NCBI RefSeq assembly: GCF_963676685.1
Contig: NC_092345.1
Location: 32,511,585-32,575,584, forward strand
Source: Mytilus edulis
Lineage: Eukaryota > Mollusca > Bivalvia > Mytilida > Mytilidae
Direction: 5' to 3'
Length of the DNA: 64,000 nt
The position numbers and the translations under genes are program-made. Below the pieces are notes generated by a model, which had not been told where the DNA came from, did not search any database, and saw only the letters and a list, made by a program, of their open reading frames with translations. Positions 24,502 through 36,100 of the stretch are shown piece by piece (the first letter of the stretch is position 1; each line of letters starts with the position of its first letter).

Positions 24502-24624
24502 ACTGTACATGCAAATACATGATGTTTTATGTTCAGCATTTATCGAGATAATTGCTTCAGAGTCTTGGAAAACTGTTCGTTTAGAAACTGGCAACCTTTG
24601 CTGCATATTGATTAAAAAAAAATG

Positions 24625-26302
24625 GAAAAAAAACCATGTACATCTAAAATCCAAAGTTCTTTCGGGTCACCAATTTTCTGAATGTTCTACAAATTCCTCT
24701 GTTACAACTTCCCAAACAATGCTTATTTTACACTCCGAAGTTATCGAGCACACGAGTCTGCTCTTGCCACATATGCATACAATAGGCAACTATTGTTTTT
24801 TTCGTCAAATTAACTTAACATTTAAAAGGCTGTCTGTACAGGTTAAAAAATTGAAGATAACTCTTTTTGTTACAGTATAGAGTATGTATCTTTCAACTAT
24901 TTTGAATAAATCTTCAAGAAAAAGTTGTCTCGAGTGTTTCTGGTCTTCTACGATTTTTTAAAAATACTAACGCTTTTCTACCTCAGGAATATATTACCTT
25001 AGCTGTAGTTGGCAAAACTTTTGGTCCTTAATGATCTTCGACTCCGTACTTTATTTGGTCTCTTTAACTTTTTTTATTCGAGTGTCACTGCTGAGTCTTA
25101 TGTAGACGACACGCGCGTCTAGCGTAACTACTTAATTTAATCCTGGTATATATGATGAGTTTGTTCACATTCGATGTTTACATCGAGATAAGGTCTGTTT
25201 GATTTTGCTTCGAAACTAAATTTCAAAAGTGTCATTCTTTGCTGCATATCAATAGATTCCTTTGGTATTTTCCCCTGACTTTCTCTTATCTAGCTGTACA
25301 TATATACGAAACATTAGCATTTTCCAGAGAGGTATACAGATATAAAAAAAATGAAGTAGGTTCTTCAGGAATATATTCATTTTGCAACATTTTAAACCAG
25401 TTTTACACCAAGCTTCTATAGCCTACTGTATTCGTCGTTTGGTACTTAATGAGGAAAATGATAATATTGAATGGAAGTTTTGTTTTTATTTCAATTTAAT
25501 TCCATTTTTTATATTTACCAGAAAGTTTTTTCGTAAATCCATATTTGATAGCGTCCTTGCAAAAATAGTACAAACATGTAGAAGATTTAGTTTCCAGTGT
25601 TTACAGGGGAGGAAATATTTTGTCACTAGATTTACCACTCTTCATAACGTAAGGGATTACATCTTTAAGGTTGTATTTGAGTCTAAATTAAAAATAATGG
25701 AATTTGTTCATACTTTGCCAAAACCTAGTATATATTGATTTATGTTCAAACAAATGATAGGTCACCGCGAACTTTCTTAAGCTACAGAGTGTGACAAAAT
25801 GACACATTTAGTGTGGATTATACAGGAAATAACATCATTATGTGATTAGGAGCTAAACAAAATGATAGAATTGTAAAAAAAATAATACGAGAAGATAGCT
25901 TTGAAAACATCAAAAGAAAATATAGGGTTACCGTGCTTTTTCAAGCTAACATACAAAATAGCAACATTCCATGAAGATTCCTTCAGAAAATACACTATTT
26001 CAGAGTTATCTCCCTTTAAATCGACAATTTAAAAACAATAAAAATCAAGCAAAAATAATCTGCAATTGTAAAAAATATTAACATTAATGAGTTATAATCT
26101 AATAAATTTGTTCTTTTAAGTGCAAATTCACATTAGCTATCTACCTTCCTGCATCAAAGTTTGGTAACTTGGTTATCTGTACCTTGGATTTTCTGATGGT
26201 ACAATCCAAGATGGCGAAGGACATCCATACCACCTTAAGTGTATCTGAACCACTAACGTGATTAGGTAATCCATAAGACCCTTTAACTGATTTAAGGCGA
26301 AA
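24625..26302. other. Non-palindromic centre of the inverted duplication
   Basis: Arm similarity stops at about 24624 and about 26303. The centre holds a minus-oriented M1 repeat (about 24977-25155) and an open frame at 25382-25738 (118 codons, no recognised domain, no splice or promoter support). A CCACCTTAA sequence at 26231-26238 resembles the end of the TTAA-flanked MITE at 61159-61440. No gene is supported here. Confidence 0.7.
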
Positions 26303-26689
26303 TGCATTTTGATTTATTAATATGTAGCAAAGGTTGGTAGTTTTTAAAATTCAGTTTTACAAGACTCTGAAGCAGTTATCTCGATAAATACTGATAAATA
26401 CTGAACATAAAACATCGTGTATTTGCATGCATATATCTAATAACACAGCTTAAAAAATAATTTCTCTAAAATTGACAATTATTATTCAGAAATAAGTGTT
26501 GATCAGTATCGATCCGTAACCGGTCTCGACTTTATCTTCTTTCGTTCACTGGAAATCCTACTGGGTATTCAAATATTACTTACTAGAAAATAAGGATAAA
26601 GTTCGGAAAAACTGTAACTGAATGTTAATGATTTTTAGTTCATTGTTATTATTCCTGTGAACTGCATTCGACATTGTATTCTATCAATT

Positions 26690-26822
26690 AAACATGTCCT
26701 TAAATAAACAAGATAGACACAATTCAATGATCAAATAAACACGTTCTACGCAGGAAAATAGTCAGACTATAACGTAGACCAATCATACATCCATTTAGTC
26801 CGAAGTCAAAGAGCAGGACACA
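26690..26822 (+). promoter_or_regulatory. Gene B upstream/5'UTR block shared with gene A
   Basis: It matches the gene A block in inverted orientation: TGATCAAATAA, CACGTTCTACGCAGG, AGTCAGACT, ATTTAGTCCGAA. The head-to-head promoters of A and B are separated by about 6.7 kb today, or about 2.7 kb without the TIR element in the left arm. Confidence 0.45.
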
Positions 26823-27164
26823 ATGAATAGAACATTTCTGCTAATTGTAACTTTTTTGGTCCCGTGCACCTTATTTTTTGTGAATGCCAAGAACGTTGGT
26901 GGTTTTATCACTGAGAGGGACAAACGAATTTTTGTTAAAACTCCGGCTAAGATAGTACATTCAAAGCTTGCTTGTGCTTCCCTCTGCTTACAAAACAGTG
27001 GTTGCTGTTTTGCTAACTATAAAGTTTTAACAAAGGAATGCGTTCTGGGAAATTATCGTTGTCATGACGAAACTGTATCAGCAACTGGGTGGTTATTTCT
27101 AAGAAGAGATAAGAAACGAAGTAGTTACTTATCTCGTTTGAATTGTTTTACATTTGTCGTTTAG
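26823..27164 (+). CDS. Gene B exon 1 with possible read-through ORF (113 aa)
   Basis: The ORF encodes a signal peptide ending VNA and the six-cysteine PAN-like module. The normal exon border would be after 27108. There the donor reads ATAAGA instead of GTAAGA, and the frame continues to a stop at 27162-27164. The tail lies in a copy of the dispersed M3 repeat, seen also near 56100 and 63660. Confidence 0.8.
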   Translation: MNRTFLLIVTFLVPCTLFFVNAKNVGGFITERDKRIFVKTPAKIVHSKLACASLCLQNSGCCFANYKVLTKECVLGNYRCHDETVSATGWLFLRRDKKRSSYLSRLNCFTFVV

Positions 27165-30100
27165 GGAACTTTTATAACTGACTATGCAGTATGGGCTTTG
27201 CTCATTGATAAAGACCTTACGGTGACCTATATAGTTGTTAATTTCTGTGTAATTTTGTCTCTTGTGGGGATTTATTTCATTGGCAATCATACCACATCTT
27301 CCTATTGTTTTACATTTAAACTAAATAACACTTTTAGTGATCCATGTAATGATGTATGATTGCCTGTCATGAGAATTACCATGCTAAAATAGTACTAGAA
27401 AACCAAGGCTATTAGGCTTATTTTTTTGTTCGGCAGACGCGTGTATTATCTACAGAGCCTTCAGTCATATGTATCAAATCCATACAGTTGGTAATCAAAA
27501 CAAACTACGACGTTGAAGATACTATATCGCCTGCAAATCTTAACAAAGCCTGGTTGTGCTCACTCTTCATATTATATGCAACTTAAATTTTACTTCAGAT
27601 TTTCCGAAACATTAGAATAAAAGGAACTTTTCAGTGATCTTATTTACTATAAATGTGTCAATTTTGCTTACATGACTTTTTTTAAATACATAAATTATGG
27701 TGTATGCGAACTTTCAAAATAGTCCTTTTGAGATTATCCTCAATCTAATTTAAAAATTTCCACACCGAATCCCGAATTAAAGAATGCAACTTTGTTAACA
27801 TCCATTTGCCCTTCATCAGTATATCGTCGCTGGGCTTCTAAAATGTTGTAAATTACAAATTTTTCAAGAAAAAAATATCTCACAAACAGGCTTTGAAAAT
27901 TTTGGCAAAATGCATGCTTCCAAAATGTCGTATGTGAACTTGAACATTTTTGTAAATAGCAGTGAAATAACAACTTTGACATTTCTGGATTATCCAAGTA
28001 CTTAAATTATTTTCACAGAAATAAAGAAATGTACAATTATTTTTTTCCCAAAGCCATTCTACAACGATTTTCAAGTTTTAATACAACATTTTGGAAGCAA
28101 ACTTTACAAACAACTGACATTGGCAATTTTGTAATATGTCTTATTTCACACATTTTGATTGGTCTAACTGTATGCTATTTTGTAATACCAAAGATTTTCT
28201 CCCGCCCAGACCATTGGTGTCAAAAAGTATTTTTAGCCAAAAAAGTCATATACGACATTTTAGAAGCCCAGCGACGATATAATTACATTGCATGTATGTT
28301 TCATTATGATACGTTATTTTGATTGGCTAATAGCAATCTTGTGTTATCCTGAAATAACTTTCATTTCAAAATAAAAGTTAACATTCATAAATACATGAGC
28401 CCCCACAGTAAAATGCACGGGTTAATATTTGCAAAACTAAGATAGAAATCGTGTTTTCATGATCATAGCTAAAACATTTAATTATAAATATTGAATGCTT
28501 CTTTTGGTAATTTCATAGGGTTGTAAAAGCGTTGACCGTGCGCATATTTTCAGAATGAAACGCTTCCCTGTTTCATACAATTGTACTTCGGTCACGATAT
28601 TTACACCCCGATGAGTTTACAAAAAGTAGCATTCAATTCTGAAGAAAAACAAAATATTCAGAAAAAGTAAAATCCCAAAACTACTGAGTACGAGGAAAAT
28701 TCAATCGGAACGTCTCTAATCACATGGCAAAATCATATGACAAAACTCATCAAACGAATGGACAACAACTGCCATGTTCCTCACTTGATACAGGCATTTT
28801 CGATTGTAGAAAATGGTGGATTGAACCTGGTTTTATAGCGCTAAACCTCTCACTTGTACGACAGTCTCATCAAATTCCGTTATATTTACAACGATGCGTA
28901 AACAAAACAGACATAATAAATAAAATATTTGTTCTTATCTATCACGTTGGCAAATATCTTGATTTAGCAATGAAAAAATTAGTTAAAAGTCTAAATAACA
29001 ACTAATATATAAATTTCAGTTTGATATGTAGCCATACAAAAAGATTAATTAGAACACAATAACACCTGTAAAATATGCAATGGTTTTCGTCTGTCAAATT
29101 TATTTTTCCTTTATCTTTTTGTTTTAAGCTTAGCCAATATATTAGTTTTACTGTTGGAATTGTTTCATATTTTTCATCTCAGAATCTTTTAAAGCCGTCT
29201 TTACGGTATGGTTTTTTTTCTCATTTTTGAATGTCGTACGGGGGCTTAAAATTGATTAACCTCTACTTCGGTTGAACTGTGGTGGATAGTTGTTTTATTA
29301 TGAATTATACATTTTGTTATAATAAAACAACCATGCAACCACGCATCCCATATTGCTGATAGGACCAAAAAAATCCGTAAAATATACATGTGTTAAAATA
29401 AATACGGAGTTGAATAAATAACATATTTATGAATAAGTATGTGGAATTTCTACTTAAATGTAGTTAAAAAATATGAACTAGTTTAATAACATAAAACATA
29501 TTTGTATGTACATATATATATTTAACTAAACCCCTGATCATCAGCTATATATAACTATAATATAAATAGTTATCCCACACTATTTGAACTATTTCAATGA
29601 TAAATGCTACAAGGACAACAAATACAGGTGTCGTTATAATTTAACCATTTTATTGATTGTGGCGCGGGCTCTGATATTTTATAAATATCGCCTCAGTTTT
29701 GTAAAGAACACATATAAATGCATGTTGTCATTAAAATTTAGTAGTACCTGTTGTTATTATGTTGGACCTCAATAATGTGAATGTATTTTTCAGGTTCTAG
29801 TTACAAAAACAAGGTTTTCTTCTACTTTGGGAATACATTGAACTGGTATGATGCACAAGCAAGTAATGAATATATCAAATGTATTTATTTACCTTTAAGC
29901 TATAAGAGCAGTTTCATGGCTTTCCTCTATTATTGATTTCATAATATGTAAATAGAAAGAAGTAGATTTGGTATGATTACCAATGAGACAACTCTCCATC
30001 CAAGTCACAATTTGTAAAAGAAAAACGATTACTGTATTCAACATGGAGTCTAGGCTTACATCGAACTGCAAGCCATAAAGGGCTAAAAACATGACTAGTG

Positions 30101-33100
30101 TTAAACCATTCTAACGCGAAAACCAACAGTCTAATATATATAGTAAAGGAGAAACGAGAAAACCACTAAAGAACCACATCAACGAACGACAACTTCTGAA
30201 CATCAAGTTCAACACTTTGATTACAACAGTCTTCCCAACTGAACTTATGTTGTATTTTGAGACTTTTCACAATGAGATTGCTTTTCATTACTTAAGTTAA
30301 TCATGATCATGAAAAAAGGTAAAATATTTTAATGATATTATTCGATTTATTTCACTTGACTGGGTGGAGTTTAACCAGTTCGCTCATAATAAACCAGTCC
30401 ATCTATAGATAGGTGTTTTAGAATAAACTCATCTATGAAGTGTCCAGTCATTCTTTTGTAAATTTCTTTGATGACACTGATAAGTGATTAGAAATCAGTA
30501 ATAATTATAACGGCAATCATCCTAATCACACACATCTTCAAGTAGACTGTCCTTATGCAAATTAAAACATAAGCTCCGCCGATAAGTTGAAATAACATTG
30601 GTAATAGCAGTATTGTAATGTTGTTGATTTTTAAAGAAGATATTTATTTTAGAACTAACAAGGCGTATTAATCAAATAATTGGAAGCAGTTATTTTTTAG
30701 AAGTATACTTGTATTGCTAGCCATTACAGTTTTCCCATATGCACATTTCTTCCGTTTTTGTTTTTCTTTTATAAAACTGTGTTATTATCTTTTAGAACTA
30801 CTGCGACAGTTTTGGTATGAGACTAGCAACTATAAGTAATACAGATGAAGACCAATTTGTGCAATCTCTTACCATGCGTAGGTCAATATTTAATTAAAAG
30901 ATGAAAATAATAACGCAATGTAAGAAAGAGAATTATATGATATATTTTGCATAGTAAATTCAAGATTTAAATCGGTACAATTTTGAGGGAAAGTTTGCTG
31001 TTTAGTGCTTTCTACAGTTTTACACTAGTCATTTGTGGCTTGCTGTTCGGTGTAAGCAAAGGAATTATTCAATTAATGCTGATCATGCAAGACGGATAAT
31101 ATGGCCTTAAATATCAAGAAGCATACAATTCAGTATTAATAAATCATTACACTTAATTTAAATATATATATTCGTATAGACCAATATACTTATAAGATTT
31201 TATATAAATGAAATTACTGTTACATATTTTTAAAACCACTAATTAGACATGAAGCTGATGATTTTTGCAAATAAACTATATATATTATAGAAGTTACTGT
31301 AAAAGTTTAACATTATTCGGTTTAATACTAAGAAGTTAATGTGATAGTATGAGTGTTATTTTAATAGACAATTGGGAATTGAGAGTCGCCGAGAGTCTAG
31401 AGTTGAGACATTTGATAAAAGGACCATTTCAAGATTACTTATTTCATTGTTGATTTGGTGCAGGAAAGAGGGACGAAAGTTACAAAAGGGACAGTCAAAC
31501 TCATAAATCTAAAACAAACTGACAACGCCATGGCTAAAAATGAAAAAGACAAACAAACAACAGCACACATGACACAACATAGAAAACTAAAGAATAAACC
31601 CCACAAACCTCACCAAAAAACTAGGGGTGATATCAGGTGCTCCGGAAGGGAAAGGTGATGGGTGTTAAAAATCTTTGCATGATTCTAGAAATATCATGAT
31701 TACAAATAAACATGTTCGGAATCCACTTACCCGAAAACGTATAACTGAAACGGCTTCAGGTCCTACCTTTCCTCCCTCCCCCATGATTGTTCAGAAACAT
31801 AAACCCGTGCATTGTATAACCGATAAAATTGATCCCGGACAATCTCTTTAATTGAAATCTGGGACATATATCATTCCATGAATTAGGAGTTTCTATTAAA
31901 TATTTGTCACTGGACGTTGCCGATAGAATCACAATCAATAAATTACTCAATAGCCTATTGAATAGGGAATATGTTTTTCTTTGTGTCATAAACTGTCAGT
32001 CAATCAATTAATTAATCTTATAACCAAACATACGAACCAAGACAGTTAAATGATAAATAAATGTAGACTTGAAAAAAAAGTGGTTTTTTTTTTGTCGTAA
32101 ACTTTTATGTTTTAGTGTTTTTTGACAATATTTGAGCTTTGGCATTAAACCAAGCCTATATGACGACTGCACCAATTAAAAGCTATACAGGAATTCCAAA
32201 CAATTTCACAACGATAAGCATGTGGCTTTGGGGGGGGGGATATTTTGTACTTGCTTCATGTCGTTGTTGCATATCAGTGCTTTTTCACAATTCTGTTTTG
32301 CAAAAACTTTAAAAAAAATAATTTGAATTATCCTCGATAACGTTTTTGATAATTATTGGCGCTGACGCTGACATATATAACAGGGCATAACATGCTGCGA
32401 AATACTAGTACACATATTTGTGAAAATAAAGGACATATAGTAGACTTTTTTATACCGATTTTTGGCTCCGGATTATATTATTTTTTTCGACAGGTTACCT
32501 TATCTGTGGTTAGATATCCTGGAACAGGTTAAATAAGAACAACTAAAACAATTTAAATCAGACATTACATATGTGCACTGTGGGTGGAAAGTTTACTGTT
32601 TTTCGATTATTTTGTCGTTTAATAATAACACAAAACAGACTACTTCCTCCAAAATATGAACCAGTTTAAAGCTTGATTTTACTTCTTTACGTTACTCTTG
32701 GTTGTCCAAAAATGAATAAAATCTGAATTAAAAAGTTGGTAATAAGAAAATTGTCTATTGATTTGAACGTTATTTAGGATAGGACTCACATCTTTGACTC
32801 TTACACAATGTTATATAGATATTAGAAGATGTGGCATGAGTGCCAATGAGATAACTCTCCTTCCAAGTCACAATTTGTAAAGGAAAAACTGTTAAATGTA
32901 AAAGAACGGTTTTCATCGTGGAGCCTTGATTCAAGCCGAACAGCAAGCTATATATAAAGGGCCCAACAAATAACTAGTGTTAAACCATTTAAACGGAAAA
33001 GACAACAGTATACTGTCAATAATAGAGATATTAAAAATCACTCCTGTGTTTCAAAATGCCCACAGATATCTTGTCGGAATCGTAATCCTGAAATCAACTT

Positions 33101-36100
33101 ATGATCGGATTTTATTTGAAATGACGTCACCACACAAGTCAGTTAAGAACTGCATGACCTTGCCGAGCGTTGGAGTTTATCCCTCGTTTCTAATGACGAT
33201 CATATTGGTTTCTAAAGCTAGACGAATACCATTTTCTGAAATGATGTGGGTTTTTTTGCTATAATCTGTCTACTGATGATTTCGGATTTTTACATCGCGA
33301 TGACCATGAGGGCATTCCGAAGTATTACTATCGTCTGGATTTCCATTACGTAACTTTTGTTTTGGGTTTGTAACCGATCTATGAACATGATAAATACGCG
33401 GATATTAACGAGCGCAAAATAACATTCCTTATCGTTTTTTTTATAATTACATCTCATCAATGAATACTGATAAAAATATTTTTGTTTAGAACATAAATTG
33501 ATAATATGAAAATGTTTTGTCGTTATGTATATGTTTATATATATATAGATAATGACTTGGAACTAGCACATGACCTTGATGCGAGGGGCAATTTTTATGT
33601 GATCTGTACATTTAAATATTGAACAAACGAAGAAACAAAAGCTATCTAAAACACAATACAATCAGTAAACTTTTGAAATAATAATACCGGTAAAAGAAAT
33701 TATATTTTTTATCAGCGTATACTCAAAAATGTTTTTATCCAAGTATATATCAATAGCATATCATATCGTATCAAAGAAGCGCACAGTCGCTGTCAGGTAG
33801 CACACACTTTTGGGATAAAGAACAGAACGTTACCCACTGATGTCCAACACATCGATAATCAGTGAAAGGAGTACTCGTATACAATGTCGAACAGTTGTGA
33901 CAAGGAAAACGAACATTTGGTCCGAGACCACAGTTATTTCGTAGTATATTTCTTTTAGACAAAAAAAAAAGAAAATTAAAATAATCCAACCTTCGCTTTC
34001 TCAATCATATGTTTACAGCGTCTTGTACTGCTTTTGGACAAATTTTATCAAAATGATAGAAAAACTCATCAGTTCTAACTCAAAATATGGACAATTTTAT
34101 ATCAAGGGTGTAAAAATCTTTTTACAGCTTCGAAGTGCTAATTTGTACATTTTTCAGCTGAACCAAATCACTACTTAACATTACAATTCATGACCCAAAT
34201 GTTGTTTCAGTGTCATTTCACCCCCTTACTTGCTATGTGAGGCACAAAACATAGAGAGATAAATTTGAAAGGGGTATGAAAAAAATGGCAAGTAGAACAT
34301 TGTCCATTCTAGGGACTATATTCGATAACTGTGGTCTCGGACCATTATACCTGGGACTATTAGTATAATAGTCCCAGATTAAAATTTAAAATGTTCCTAC
34401 AAAAGCATATGCCATCAGAACTGCCGACTGATCATTTAATATGAAGAACATAGACAACGTTTATTTAACAAAGCTTCTTTACACTTATTGGTAATACATG
34501 TAATAAAAGCTCTTTTCCTGTAGTGTGATAAATTATAAAGCTACTTTTATTCCTAATTTTAGGAAGCAGTGGAGTATGGTTGGGAGGTTCAGATATGCCG
34601 AATGAAGGAGCTTGGCACTGGTACAAACCTAACTTACCGTTGGCCTTTACTAACTGGGGGAGGTCAGCATTATTCATGCAACCAGACAATGTATTTAATC
34701 AAGACTGTCTAACATATTGGCGCTGTGATCCATGGGAAACTAACTATCAATGGGCTGATGCGAGCTGTGGGAGTTCTTATTACTTCATATGTGAAAGGTA
34801 AATATAAATCAGTATGAAGTAAGTAAATTTGGCAAAAAAAACACTTTACTGAACTTTCTTGATCTGATTTAGATACAAGTACTATACTTTCGAAAAAAAA
34901 ATGTATAAATGATTGTATAAGAATAGGAATAATTAACAAAACAAACAATTTTTATTCGAGCGTCACTGTATGATATTTCAACGCTTGTCATCTCATTGAT
35001 TAAAATGAATTGTCTTTAAAAACGAAAATTCTTATTAATGCTATACAAAAGGAATTCTTTTTACATTCTGTTCATATTCATCACACTTTAAATAGAGATG
35101 ATAATTCGATGAAACTTAAATAAACGACCCTTCAGTAGTCCTCGGCATCCGAAAATCTTTCAAAACATTCACTAAAATGAAAAATCATAATGGTAAAATG
35201 TGCACTAAGGTAACACAAAAAAAGTTTTGCTTACTGAAATTGTTATCTTAAAGAACAGGTCTGCAATTTTCACAATGACAAATATTTCCAAAAGATAAAT
35301 ATGAACGTTCTATGTCAAATTGATCGTTAACCGTAACAGCTTGTTAATATAATGATTGCGCATGTGTCGATTTGAATGGTCGTCTTTTTTTCGAAGAAAA
35401 AAAATCTCAATAATTCTGAATTGTATGTGGATTTTTGTGATTTAGAACCATAAACAATTATACTATTGAGTCACTAAACGCCATATAAGATATGGATGCT
35501 GTGAAATGCAGGGACTTGACCTACTAGAATTCGACCTGCTAAATTCAAAATCTGTAGGACCGTATGTCCAGTCAGTAATGGCGACGTCAGAAGTAAACCA
35601 ATTAATAACAACGGCGGATATCCATGTCGATGTACTAAATGAGAAAACTGTGAGTAATAACAATCGATTAAAAAGACCGCATGAATCTGATTCCGATTCC
35701 GATTCCGATCTCTATTCGGAAAATGCAAAAAAACTGAAACCAGAAACTGCACACAAAAACCGTGTAAATCTGATTGACGGGTCACCTCATAGTCAATGTA
35801 CACAAAATAAACACTGTTCAGACAAACTCGATAATATATGTGAGCTAAAGAATTTAGTGGTTGGGCTAGCCAATAGCATGAAAATTTTTTGTGACATCTT
35901 AACTAAACGGATGGGTGATATTGAAACTAACATTCCAAAACAAGGGACGAATATGATCGACCAAAAAGTGTCTGAAGAAATGAAAAAAGTTAGAGAAGAA
36001 TTTAAAACAAATTAAAAACAGTGTCCGAAAAAGTCGTCTCCTTAGAACAATCATATTCAGATCTGGTTAAACAAAATAAAAAACAAACTCAAGTGGTCAG

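Larger units (their letters stand above)
3497..24624. repeat. Left arm of large imperfect palindrome (contains gene A)
   Basis: Reverse complement of 26303-39760 with insertions. Anchor matches: 3497-4040 with 39240-39760; 5590-6030 with 34800-35345; 7320-8530 with 32170-33270; 9317-9398 with 30796-30877; 10698-10762 with 29794-29858; 19600-20300 with 26670-27340; 24502-24624 with 26303-26440. Five TIR-type elements, about 12 kb in total, interrupt it. Confidence 0.9.

Noticed and set aside
25382..25738. 118-codon ORF in the palindrome centre
   Set aside because: No domain, no splice or promoter support and AT-rich composition; kept only as a note.
27740..28322. Overlapping ORFs on both strands resembling each other
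   Set aside because: They lie inside the 452-bp MITE whose two halves are inverted copies; its empty site is present in the other arm.
35463..35803. Minus-strand ORFs over the start of the LINE
   Set aside because: They are antisense shadows of ORF1; the plus-strand frames carry the recognisable LINE motifs.
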